DNA of 7,442 nucleotides, taken from positions 1 to 7,442 of the forward strand of contig JAGLNY010000173.1 in NCBI GenBank assembly GCA_023139255.1, written 5' to 3'. The position numbers and the translations under genes were made by a program. The stretch is from Spirochaetales bacterium. GTDB lineage: Bacteria > Spirochaetota > Spirochaetia > JABMQR01. Within the stretch, counting starts at the first letter, position 1. Each line of letters starts with the position of its first letter. A model generated the notes under the pieces. It saw only the letters and a program-made list of their open reading frames with translations. It ran no database searches and had not been told where the DNA came from. Shown here in pieces: positions 1 through 6,497 of this stretch.

Positions 1-1
1 T

Positions 2-121
2 CATATAAAACAATTACTTTTAGTTGTTCTATTTACTTGTATTATTTCATATTTATCAATATTGATACCTTTAAGAAGATTGAAAAATATAACTACCATC
101 AAGATCCTTAATACTACATGA
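2..121 (+). CDS. C-terminal fragment of a probable membrane protein (5' end outside window)
   Basis: An open frame enters from the left edge and runs 39 codons to a TGA at 119-121. The translated tail has a hydrophobic stretch (QLLLVVLFTCIISYLSILIPL, residues about 4-24) followed by basic residues RRLKN, which is typical of a last membrane helix with a cytoplasmic tail. A terminator-like hairpin begins immediately at the stop codon, which supports a real gene end. Against it, frame 1 is also open for 36 codons, and the reverse strand holds a 32-codon open frame, so AT-rich chance reading is possible. No family can be named from so short a piece. Confidence 0.35.
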   Translation, partial: HIKQLLLVVLFTCIISYLSILIPLRRLKNITTIKILNTT

Positions 122-150
122 AACAATATATAGTTTTTGTATTGTTTTTT
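121..150 (+). terminator. AT-rich hairpin with T-run, probable terminator of the upstream gene
   Basis: AAACAATA (121-128) pairs perfectly with TATTGTTT (140-147) around an 11-base loop, and the right arm runs into six consecutive T (145-150). The hairpin starts at the stop codon of the putative upstream membrane-protein gene. Only one G:C pair is present in the stem, so it would be weak, and it might instead act as a partial attenuator ahead of rnz, whose start codon lies only 28 bases downstream. Confidence 0.4.
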
Positions 151-178
151 AAAACAAAATTGTGATAAGTTGCTATTT

Positions 179-1108
179 ATGAATTTTGAAGCATTTATTT
201 TGGGGACTGGCGGAATGATGCCGCTTCCAGGAAGAAACTTAACCTCTGTTTTATTAAGAAGGGAAGGGGATCTTTTTTTATTTGATTGTGGGGAAGCTAC
301 TCAAATCTCATTAAAAAAACTCAATCTGAAGTGGAAAAAAATAAATTCTATTTTTATCAGTCATATGCATGCTGATCATGTCACTGGATTACCCGGGATG
401 CTTATGCTCTCAAGTCAGGTTGATAGGGATGAACCACTTACTATTTTTGGTCCAGGTAAAATAAAAGAATTTGTAGAAGCAAATAGACGTATCCTGGATA
501 TGTATATTAATTATGAAATTCAAGTTGAGGTAGTGGATGCACCTGGTGCAATTATCGAAACAGATGCTTATGAAGTGAAAGCATTTGCCTTAAATCATAC
601 AAAGCCCTGTTACGGGTATTCTTTTACTGAAAAGAAAAGGCCAGGTGTTTTCTATCCGGATAAAGCAGAAGATTTGAAAATATCTCGCGGGCCACTTTGG
701 GCAAAATTACAATCGGGCGAAAGTATAGAACTTGAACATGGGGTAATTGTCCATCCTGATCAGGTGCTTGGTGAGAAAAGATCCGGCAGGAAGTTTTCGT
801 ATGTTACAGATACACTTTATTCCGAAACAATAGCGGGAAATGTAAGCAACTCTGATCTCTTTGTTTGTGAAGGTATGTTTGAGGAAGCATTATCTGATAG
901 TGCTAAAGAGAAACGACATTTGACAGCAAGACAAGCTGGTATAATAGCTAAAAATGCCGGCGGCATTCGTAGATTAGGATTGATACATTATAGCCCAAGA
1001 TATATGGATAGGGACTTAAAGATTCTTTTATCAGAAGCTAAGGAAGAATTTCCTGATACAGTTTTATGTCGGGATAGAGATTGTTTTGATATAACTCATA
1101 CTGATTAG
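179..1108 (+). CDS. rnz: Ribonuclease Z (tRNA 3'-processing endonuclease)
   Basis: A metallo-beta-lactamase-fold endonuclease that cuts tRNA precursors after the discriminator base. From the ATG at 179 it gives 309 aa, the normal short-form bacterial length. The first 14 codons of the longer open frame (TTG at 137) overlap the upstream hairpin and are rejected. Visible zinc ligands are H62, H64, D66 and H67 in HMHADH, then H140 (LNHTKPCYGY), D211 (YVTDT) and H270 (LIHYSPRY), with H247 in RHLTA as the conserved C-terminal His motif. The segment GPLWAKLQSGE (residues 171-181) and the following PDQVLG are characteristic of RNase Z and separate it from other beta-lactamase-fold hydrolases. A65 replaces the more usual Gly in HxHGDH. 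No good Shine-Dalgarno is seen (only GATAAG at 164-169). The TAG stop overlaps the opposing gene's stop by 4 bases. Confidence 0.95.
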   Translation: MNFEAFILGTGGMMPLPGRNLTSVLLRREGDLFLFDCGEATQISLKKLNLKWKKINSIFISHMHADHVTGLPGMLMLSSQVDRDEPLTIFGPGKIKEFVEANRRILDMYINYEIQVEVVDAPGAIIETDAYEVKAFALNHTKPCYGYSFTEKKRPGVFYPDKAEDLKISRGPLWAKLQSGESIELEHGVIVHPDQVLGEKRSGRKFSYVTDTLYSETIAGNVSNSDLFVCEGMFEEALSDSAKEKRHLTARQAGIIAKNAGGIRRLGLIHYSPRYMDRDLKILLSEAKEEFPDTVLCRDRDCFDITHTD

Positions 1109-2202
1109 ATATTTGTATTAAAAGTATTGAGATCAGGCTCAAATCCAAGCATGCTGAAACTCCGTTTTCTTAATGCTTTTTTCAGTGAAGATTCCGCCTC
1201 ACGCATTAAAACTTCAGATTCGAGTTTTCTGCCGAATCTACTTGTGAAACCACAGCTGAATATTAATTCATTCTCATCAAGTGCATCTTTCATATATCTA
1301 TATAAAGAAATCAGTTCTTCCTGGGTTTCACTGTATGCGGAGAAAGGAAGAATCAGTGCATAACAATTAACTACATTTTCTTTGTATTTGTAGATATAAG
1401 ATGATTCTCCAAGAAAATCATGAATTGCCTGTTCATATATTGGGAGCTGCTTGTTTTGTTTGTTTTTATCCTTGTATCTTAACCTAATCAGGGCAAGAGA
1501 GATATCATACTCTTGTTCGTTTGCATACAAGCCCTCTTTTTCTAACCTGGCAGCAAAGGTGTCCTCAAATACTTCTTTAACAGGAGGTGGCTCCTGATCT
1601 TGTTTGGTTGCTTTAGATGGATTAATACGAATTGAAAACAGATTAGGTTTATTTAAATCTCTGGTTACTTGATTCTCCGGTTTTTTTGAATGAATAGGTT
1701 CTGATGGGTAATTTTTAGTTTCATCAGGTTTGTCCTCAACATGAACACTTACTTCTTCATCCTCTACATTCTCCAATCCCTGAAAAAATGACAGTTCATC
1801 CTTTCCAACAATAGCTTCAGGTTCACCATTCCCTAAACTATCTTTTTCAGATTCCGTACTTCTTTGCTCCTGAGTTGTACGAACTTCAGGAGTATAGGTA
1901 ATTAGAGGCATATAGGGTTCGTCAGGTGGTATATTATAGAGGAAAGAATCTGCATGAGTAATCAATAATGGTTCATGCTCGGGTATTTTTCTTGCTGAGG
2001 CAGGCCGAAAGAGTAATGCTGTGATTATAAACAAAATCGATAGAAGAATTGGGAAAAGATTCTGCAGCAGATCATATACTAGAATTGAAGATCTAACACT
2101 GATATTTAGAATTCCTGCTATTTTAACAAAAAACAGCACAAGAACAGTAGCTAAAATTATACCTGATATAATGGTTATCAATCTTTTAAAGATTTTACTC
2201 AT
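1105..2202 (-). CDS. Membrane protein with degenerate GGDEF-like C-terminal domain
   Basis: 365 aa; ATG preceded by a strong site AAGGGGAG (2212-2219, 9 bases upstream). Order of parts: membrane helices at about 7-30 and 48-66; a long hydrophilic, acidic and proline-containing linker, about 70-210, rich in E, D, S and P and probably disordered; then a compact domain, about 213-357. That domain follows the GGDEF layout: FAARLEKEG helix, ISLALIRLRY strand, a degenerate core YKENVVNCYALILP (271-284 or so), IFSCGFTSR where active enzymes have T-V-S-I-G, and AESSLKKALRKRSFSMLGFEPD where they have the ADxALYxAK helix and final strand. The position of GGDEF reads VVNCY, so neither metal nor GTP binding is expected. 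This assignment is pattern-based inference; a sensor or scaffold role is possible but unproven. The upstream 98-aa gene on the same strand may be co-transcribed. Confidence 0.8.
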   Translation of the reverse strand: MSKIFKRLITIISGIILATVLVLFFVKIAGILNISVRSSILVYDLLQNLFPILLSILFIITALLFRPASARKIPEHEPLLITHADSFLYNIPPDEPYMPLITYTPEVRTTQEQRSTESEKDSLGNGEPEAIVGKDELSFFQGLENVEDEEVSVHVEDKPDETKNYPSEPIHSKKPENQVTRDLNKPNLFSIRINPSKATKQDQEPPPVKEVFEDTFAARLEKEGLYANEQEYDISLALIRLRYKDKNKQNKQLPIYEQAIHDFLGESSYIYKYKENVVNCYALILPFSAYSETQEELISLYRYMKDALDENELIFSCGFTSRFGRKLESEVLMREAESSLKKALRKRSFSMLGFEPDLNTFNTNI

Positions 2203-2232
2203 TTTCTTGTGCTCCCCTTACAGCTTATATAA

Positions 2233-2255
2233 ATAATAGAAACCACTTCTATTAT
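2233..2255. promoter_or_regulatory. Perfect 9-bp dyad over the -10/start region (operator-like)
   Basis: ATAATAGAA (2233-2241) and TTCTATTAT (2247-2255) are exact reverse complements around a 5-base centre. The dyad covers most of the predicted -10 box and the transcription start of the GGDEF-like gene, as a repressor operator would. It could alternatively be a weak terminator of the 98-aa gene, but it has one G:C pair per arm and only a poor T-run. Confidence 0.4.
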
Positions 2256-2279
2256 GAAATTAATCAGCAGCAGATTCAA
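2251..2279 (-). promoter_or_regulatory. Promoter of the GGDEF-like gene
   Basis: On the minus strand, TTGAAT (2279-2274) and CATAAT (2256-2251) are separated by 17 bases, giving 4/6 and 5/6 matches to the sigma-70-type consensus. The predicted start is near 2244, leaving a leader of about 40 bases with the strong ribosome site at its end. AT-richness makes chance matches common, but the spacing and the position relative to the gene fit. Confidence 0.45.
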
Positions 2280-2341
2280 GTTCTTTTATGCAAATTGAGT
2301 AATATTGCTTTTTTCCTGCCTCCAACATCATTAAAATTCAA

Positions 2342-2638
2342 TTAATCAGAGGAAGGAGCAGTGGTTTTATTTGTGTCTGCATCAGATACATGATCCTCAC
2401 GAGCTTTCTCTTTTAGTTTTTTGATAACTGAATCGAGTTCAGTAAGAGATGTATCTTCATTAAAAGTTATTTTATTTTTTTTGTTTCCATTTAAATTTTC
2501 AGTTTCAGATTGTATATTGCGAACTAATGATAATCTGTTTGCCCTGCTGGAGGATATACTATTTTCTGTATCAGCTTCAGTAATTTCATGCCATCGCCCA
2601 TATTCTGCAGGATTAATATAATTCTTTTTATCCGACAA
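2342..2638 (-). CDS. Small hydrophilic protein of unknown function, TTG start
   Basis: 98 aa from the preferred TTG at 2638 (N-terminus MSDKKNYINPAEYGRWHEI). A longer reading from the TTG at 2653 adds five codons but has no ribosome site and would bury the good GGTGGAG site inside the gene. The protein is charged and soluble with no membrane segment or signal peptide. Residues about 1-20 look like a short ordered motif, the middle is S/N/E-rich, about 67-84 (TSLTELDSVIKKLKEKAR) should form a helix, and the tail (VSDADTNKTTAPSSD) looks disordered. No family is recognised. It reads into the GGDEF-like gene 139 bases downstream on the same strand, and it could be an accessory or regulator of it, which is only inference from position. 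Confidence 0.6.
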   Translation of the reverse strand: MSDKKNYINPAEYGRWHEITEADTENSISSSRANRLSLVRNIQSETENLNGNKKNKITFNEDTSLTELDSVIKKLKEKAREDHVSDADTNKTTAPSSD

Positions 2639-2644
2639 TATTTT

Positions 2645-2651
2645 CTCCACC
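2645..2651 (-). promoter_or_regulatory. Ribosome binding site that selects the TTG start at 2638
   Basis: On the minus strand GGTGGAG lies 6 bases before TTG at 2638-2636, an ideal distance. No comparable site precedes the alternative TTG at 2653, and no ATG or GTG in this frame is better placed. A TATAAT hexamer (2662-2657) just upstream would give a very short leader if used. Confidence 0.55.
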
Positions 2652-2777
2652 AACTAATTATATTTTACTTTTACCTTATAATTGAATACAATTAACAGTA
2701 TATACTAACAATTTCCTTTTTTATGTATTATGTCAAGCTGTATAACTAATTTAAATTATAGTGTAAGAGAGTCTTAA

Positions 2778-3227
2778 ATGACAAGAAATTATATGTTAAA
2801 TACTTTAACAACAATCGTGATAATTTATGTAATTATTACTGGTTTGTTTGGTGAGAAAGGTTATTTTGTTAATCGTCGTCTCGAGCAGATGATACCTGCA
2901 CTTCAGAACGATCTGGAAGTTCTGCTCATTGAAAATAGAGAGCTAACTGATAATAAGATCAGATTTGAGTCTGATTATCAAAAAATTCTTGAAGAAGCTT
3001 ACCGATATGGATATTTACAGGAAAATGAATTCAGAATTATTTATAATTCCTATACATCGTATAAAAGCCGGCTCTCCTCCTCTGCAGAGTTAGGAAAAAG
3101 GATTGATCTGCCGAATGGATTTTTTACGCAAACGCAAATTATTATTATCTCTCTTGGTTCCGGGATTCTGCTTCATTTATTTATGTATACTGGCCTTTAT
3201 CTAAAGAGAAAAAGAAAAAAGAGATAA
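2778..3227 (+). CDS. DivIC/FtsB-like septum formation initiator with extra C-terminal membrane helix
   Basis: 149 aa; ATG with a modest AAGAGAG site (2765-2771) 6 bases upstream. Residues about 7-24 are a membrane helix, followed by FGEKGYFVNRRLEQ and a leucine-rich coiled coil (about 31-72, with L35, L42, L46, L49/L50, L56), then EEAYRYGYLQENEFRIIY (72-89). That is the layout of the DivIC/FtsB family: short cytoplasmic end, one helix, periplasmic coiled coil, then an A-R-x-x-L/Y-G-x-x-x-x-x-E module that contacts the FtsL/FtsQ complex in known members. Unusually, a second hydrophobic helix (about 119-142) and a basic tail KRKRKKR follow, where typical members end. The family call is inference from pattern; it could be an unrelated coiled-coil membrane protein. 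A divergent gap separates it from the 98-aa gene; I see no convincing promoter in that gap. Confidence 0.7.
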   Translation: MTRNYMLNTLTTIVIIYVIITGLFGEKGYFVNRRLEQMIPALQNDLEVLLIENRELTDNKIRFESDYQKILEEAYRYGYLQENEFRIIYNSYTSYKSRLSSSAELGKRIDLPNGFFTQTQIIIISLGSGILLHLFMYTGLYLKRKRKKR

Positions 3228-3263
3228 TTCAGGCTGTCTCACAACTATAATTTTGCCTGAATT
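3205..3263 (-). terminator. Intrinsic terminator of the DUF1015 gene
   Basis: AATTCAGGC (3226-3234) and GCCTGAATT (3255-3263) form a perfect 9-bp stem with a 20-base loop. Read on the minus strand, the hairpin is followed by ATCTC and then a T-rich tract (complement of 3205-3220), which suits termination of the gene ending at 3286. On the plus strand no T-run follows, so it would serve the division-protein gene less well. The outer arm overlaps that gene's TAA stop. Confidence 0.55.
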
Positions 3264-3285
3264 GCCTAAGTAAAGATTGTCTCAT

Positions 3286-4626
3286 CTATAAAGAAATTTT
3301 TCTTGCTTCCAGATAAAACCTTTTTTCATTAGCCTCTCCCATAGAGAATGTCTTTCTTGGTAAGGCTCCATCCTGAATAATTGCAGGGAAGAAATCTTCT
3401 TTTAAAATTGGTGGCAGGAAAATTCCACAATTATTATTTTTTTGACTAAGTTCAAATGTAATTTTTGCTCCATGTGTGTAATCCACTTCAGCTTTTGTAT
3501 CATCTTCTAAATAAGAATCTAATGCTAACTGTACAGTTCCGGCAGTAATTGTAGCTGTCGGAGAGTTCAAGGTAACAATAAACAGTCCTTCTGAGTCCGA
3601 ATATCCGAATGCTTGAAATTTACTTTTTCTAATAGTATTTTGCATTATGTTCAAATCATGTATCTTTTCAATTATATAGTTATTACAAAATTTGGAAATC
3701 GCCGAAAATAATTTTTTCTTATTAAATGAAAACAAAACCCTGTGAATGGGTTCAAAAACAATTCCAGGATCAAAAATATTTTCTATCTCAACTAAAGCAA
3801 ACCTTGCTGGATGTTTTTTAAGTACATTTGTTGAAAACTGTGAATTACTCTTAAGATCTTCCCAGCAGGACTTTGCAGTTGCTAGCGAGTGGTTTCCATC
3901 TCCCATTGCATAAAGAAGCACATTGTTTGAATTATATTTTTCATAGAACTTATCAGGGTTTGCCAGATCTGTAAGTGCATTTGCGATTTGCATTATGAGT
4001 TTTTCATCTGAAACCTTGTAAGCGGTAATTTCACCGCCATTTTTCATCAGCTTAGTATTATAGACGATTTCCATTTTTTTTATATTCTCACAAAGAGGCT
4101 CAATAACTGTCTTATCCGGGTCATCAATTAATACAAGGATGTGAGGAAGTTCGAGAGGAGCGTTTTTTCTTATATTTTTTCTTGGGGGAATTCGATCAAG
4201 AATAGTACCTTCAGTAGCTCTTATTAAACTAGTAGAATCTTTTGAGTAATTATATTTTTCAAGGTCCAAAGCACCTATGAGTCCCCATCTGTTTTTTGAC
4301 AGGCCTGGAGTCTTTCTATTTACCAGGAAAAATGAATTCGAATATATATCAAAAATATTTTTTTCTATGTATTCATTCATTGTATTATTTATCTCTTTTA
4401 TTCTATCATTATCTTTATCACCAAGGGATACTTCTGGAAATACAAGATTCAGTGTTGATGGGGCATTACCGGCAATGGAAGAAACATCTTCCCAGTAAGC
4501 AGGTTCTGAGGTGTATTGATCACAGGCAACTACTGCCCATTTGTATAAATCATACTGTTTTTTCGGTGTCAATATTTCTGGTAATACAATTCCGACATCC
4601 GCGAGTTTGTTTTGTGCTGAATTCAT
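3286..4626 (-). CDS. DUF1015 family protein (long form, COG4198-like)
   Basis: 446 aa, normal full length for the long form; ATG with AAGGAG (4632-4637) 5 bases upstream. Family signatures: AVVACDQYTSEPAYW (31-45), SLIRATEGTILDRIPPR (133-149), MGDGNHSLATAK (241-252), HPARFALVEIEN (272-283), EPIHRVLF (292-299), and the closing PRKTFSMGEA...EKRFYLEARKI (423-444). The D-G-N-H-S element resembles the D-G-H-H-R element of shorter DUF1015 proteins and recalls ParB/sulfiredoxin-type folds, so nucleotide or phosphate chemistry is conceivable, but no reaction is established that I can name. No signal peptide or membrane segment: cytoplasmic. It stands alone on its strand, converging on the division gene and diverging from the thiamine pyrophosphokinase gene. 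Confidence 0.9.
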   Translation of the reverse strand: MNSAQNKLADVGIVLPEILTPKKQYDLYKWAVVACDQYTSEPAYWEDVSSIAGNAPSTLNLVFPEVSLGDKDNDRIKEINNTMNEYIEKNIFDIYSNSFFLVNRKTPGLSKNRWGLIGALDLEKYNYSKDSTSLIRATEGTILDRIPPRKNIRKNAPLELPHILVLIDDPDKTVIEPLCENIKKMEIVYNTKLMKNGGEITAYKVSDEKLIMQIANALTDLANPDKFYEKYNSNNVLLYAMGDGNHSLATAKSCWEDLKSNSQFSTNVLKKHPARFALVEIENIFDPGIVFEPIHRVLFSFNKKKLFSAISKFCNNYIIEKIHDLNIMQNTIRKSKFQAFGYSDSEGLFIVTLNSPTATITAGTVQLALDSYLEDDTKAEVDYTHGAKITFELSQKNNNCGIFLPPILKEDFFPAIIQDGALPRKTFSMGEANEKRFYLEARKISL

Positions 4627-4823
4627 AACTTCTCCTTGGGTATTATCTGGTAATGTTTTTGTGAAGCCCTTTCAATATTTTGAGAATTAAGCTGAAAGTT
4701 TAGATTCTTAAAATTGCTTCATTGCTCAGGTGTTGTAATAATTTTTTACTTTTCATACTATGATTTACAAATTTGCTTATATTACATAAAAACAGACAAA
4801 TTATACAAGGGGCGTGTTTTAGA

Positions 4824-5432
4824 ATGAAAGGGATTATAATTACAGGTGGAAAAATACCAAAAAGGAATGTGATTGAAAAATTCTTGAATGATGAAATCTA
4901 TGTTGCAGCTGCTGATTCCGGCTATGATAATGCACTTAAGCTAGGGCTGGTACCTAATGTTGTTATAGGTGATATGGATTCAGTTGTAAATGAGATTGAC
5001 AAAAAGTTAGAACAAATTATTTTTCCTGCTGAAAAAGATTATACAGACACAGAACTTACGGCAATGCATATAAGAGAAAAAGGTATAACTGAATATATTT
5101 TAATTGGGGGTGGAGAAGGGAGACTCGATCATGTTATTTCACTGCTTGATAGTTATTCAGGTAAAAATTATCCGGAAATATGGATTACTGAAAAAGAAAT
5201 TATCTATACTGTAGCCAACTCTTTAAACTTGCAGTTGGCTTCGGGAAGCTGTATTTCTCTATTTAATCCATGTAGTCAGGAAACTACAATATCTACCGAA
5301 GGGCTGGTCTGGGAGCTGCTCAATGAAAAAATAATACGTGGAAAATCAAGTATTAGTAATAGGAATTTTTGTGAGAAAATAAGGATCAGAGTTATAAACG
5401 GTGGAATTGTTTTAGTTAGTGTCCTTACATAG
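4824..5432 (+). CDS. thiN: Thiamine pyrophosphokinase
   Basis: Transfers pyrophosphate from ATP to thiamine, giving thiamine pyrophosphate directly. 202 aa from the ATG at 4824, which has AAGGGG (4807-4812) 11 bases upstream; an in-frame TTG at 4773 would add 17 unlikely residues. The N-terminal catalytic domain shows ITGG (6-9), AAADSG (28-33), IGDMDSV (48-54), DYTDTELTA (72-80) and GGGEGRLDH (95-103), which are the family's metal/ATP and thiamine-contact motifs. The C-terminal beta domain shows CISLFNP (143-149), STEGLVWEL (157-165) and SSISN (175-179). Length and motifs are complete. No TPP riboswitch core is visible upstream, so thiamine repression of this gene is not indicated. A possible promoter, TTGTAA (4733-4738) then TACTAT (4756-4761) at 17 bases, is weak. 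Confidence 0.93.
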   Translation: MKGIIITGGKIPKRNVIEKFLNDEIYVAAADSGYDNALKLGLVPNVVIGDMDSVVNEIDKKLEQIIFPAEKDYTDTELTAMHIREKGITEYILIGGGEGRLDHVISLLDSYSGKNYPEIWITEKEIIYTVANSLNLQLASGSCISLFNPCSQETTISTEGLVWELLNEKIIRGKSSISNRNFCEKIRIRVINGGIVLVSVLT

Positions 5433-5457
5433 AAGTCAGATCATCAAATCGAAAGCT

Positions 5458-6270
5458 TCACTGTAAAGATTTTAAATTAGGATCGACTTTGAGATATTCA
5501 ATAAGCAGTGGGAATTCATTTAGTAAATACCCATAGCGTTCCAGTAATTCCAGCTGTACTTCATTTTCAGCTCTCTGCGTAGCAGTATTTAACATTTCTT
5601 TTTGAAGTGAGCTGTTTTTAATTGCAGTCAGATCATAATAATATTTCTTTGAGGTCTCATACAAAGCAAGGTCAGGAATAGTTAATGAAACAATATCCAA
5701 ATCTTGTAGATAAATTTCATCAAAAAAAGTTTGAATCCTATTCAATATTTTTTCCTGATTTTCAGAGGATATATAATTTGATTTTTGATTTACAGGGTCA
5801 TTATTCAGAAATATTTGGACTTCCCGTGAAGCTATATAAGTAATCTTTTTCTCAATGGCTTCATACCAATTTTCAATATTTTCTGCAGATATACCCTTGT
5901 CCCGAACCATTTCAACAACTTTATTGTCGTTAAGTTGATATGAGATATAAAAACTTAAATTGTAAGAAAATTCTGCTGATCCCACAAGAGTATTCCTGTA
6001 TAAAGAACTTGAAGGCAGTTTCGTTATGCTTTCCAAATAGATTGTACGAGGTGCTGATGGTATTTCAATTATTTCCAGGTTTTTAGGTATGAGTGCCGCA
6101 GCTGACCATGCAAAATCTCCAGAAACAATTGATTTTTCACTGTATCCACCGGTTTTTGTAAAAACGACCCCATATGTGTCCTTTTCCAGGCTCAATTGAA
6201 TCCAGCCAAAATAAAATATAACTGCAGAAATAATTATCAGAATGGAGAGGAAAATAATTACTTTCTTCAT
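5458..6270 (-). CDS. Membrane-anchored SPFH/band-7-like protein
   Basis: 270 aa; ATG with AGGGAT (6276-6281) 5 bases upstream. Residues 4-23 form an uncleaved-looking membrane anchor (no Ala-x-Ala cut site), so the body probably faces the periplasm or outer side. The segment LSLEKDTYGVVFTKTGGYSEKSIVSGDFAW (27-56), with the LIPKNLEI stretch after it, matches the beginning of SPFH/prohibitin-type domains; strands around 98-113 and LQDLDIVSLTIPD (188-200) fit its end. A helix with coiled-coil character (about 203-250, ending AENEVQLELLERYGYLL) follows, as in SPFH proteins that oligomerise. It is a short, divergent member; function is unknown, with membrane organisation or protease regulation the usual themes. 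Its gene converges on the TPK gene with a 25-base gap. Confidence 0.75.
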   Translation of the reverse strand: MKKVIIFLSILIIISAVIFYFGWIQLSLEKDTYGVVFTKTGGYSEKSIVSGDFAWSAAALIPKNLEIIEIPSAPRTIYLESITKLPSSSLYRNTLVGSAEFSYNLSFYISYQLNDNKVVEMVRDKGISAENIENWYEAIEKKITYIASREVQIFLNNDPVNQKSNYISSENQEKILNRIQTFFDEIYLQDLDIVSLTIPDLALYETSKKYYYDLTAIKNSSLQKEMLNTATQRAENEVQLELLERYGYLLNEFPLLIEYLKVDPNLKSLQ

Positions 6271-6313
6271 AGATCATCCCTGGTATAAAAAGTCTGTTTA
6301 CTGCCAATTAACC

Positions 6314-6352
6314 GGTTACTATTTCTAAAATAGGAGTATTTAGATAGTAACC
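6314..6352 (-). promoter_or_regulatory. Large inverted repeat at the predicted 5' end of the SPFH-like mRNA
   Basis: GGTTACTAT (6314-6322) pairs exactly with ATAGTAACC (6344-6352); after a 2-base bulge CTAAA (6325-6329) pairs with TTTAG (6339-6343), leaving a small loop around GGAG. The outer arm begins one or two bases after the predicted transcription start, so the mRNA would open with a hairpin. A third GGTTA half-site forms a perfect 10-bp palindrome TAACCGGTTA (6309-6318) with the inner end. It may be a 5' stabilising stem, an attenuator, or a DNA operator. Confidence 0.5.
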
Positions 6353-6360
6353 TTTCATTT

Positions 6361-6389
6361 ATTATAGCAGTAAGAAAAAGTAATTACAA
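6361..6389 (-). promoter_or_regulatory. Extended -10 promoter of the SPFH-like gene
   Basis: On the minus strand TTGTAA (6389-6384) and a perfect TATAAT (6366-6361) are 17 bases apart, and the -10 is preceded by TGC, giving the extended TGnTATAAT form. This is the best promoter in the window. The predicted start is about 6354, giving an 84-base leader. Confidence 0.6.
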
Positions 6390-6462
6390 ACCAGAATTTT
6401 AAAAAAGATAATTTATTCATCTCTTTATTTATTCTTTCAGAACAAACCTTGCTTTTCTGCAA

Positions 6463-6492
6463 TTGCCTCAATTATATTTTTATTGATACAAT
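6463..6492 (+). promoter_or_regulatory. Promoter of the three-TM/aroH unit
   Basis: TTGCCT (6463-6468) and TACAAT (6487-6492) lie 18 bases apart, with TGA before the -10 (extended TGnTACAAT). The predicted start, about 6498-6500, falls on the ATG of the following gene. Confidence 0.45.
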
Positions 6493-6497
6493 ATGTT

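Noticed and set aside
137..178. Upstream extension of rnz from a TTG at 137
   Set aside because: The extra 14 residues do not resemble an RNase Z N-terminus, the sequence overlaps the hairpin and T-run, and the ATG at 179 gives MNFEAFILGTGG, which starts at the family's first strand.
2260..2331. A 23-codon minus-strand open frame (MMLEAGKKQYYS...) between the 98-aa gene and the GGDEF-like gene
   Set aside because: There is no ribosome site before its ATG, it has only 23 codons, and the predicted promoter -35 (2274-2279) lies within it. It is more likely leader or spacer sequence.
2731..2736. Perfect TTGACA on the minus strand in the 98-aa/division-gene gap
   Set aside because: No acceptable -10 box lies 16-18 bases downstream, so it was not called a promoter.
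4277..4628. Plus-strand frames of 73 and 110 codons within the DUF1015 region
   Set aside because: They lie opposite conserved DUF1015 coding sequence, with no ribosome site and no recognisable protein pattern.
4627..4823. TPP riboswitch ahead of the thiamine pyrophosphokinase gene
   Set aside because: No CTGAGA-type conserved core or matching pairing arms were found in this gap.
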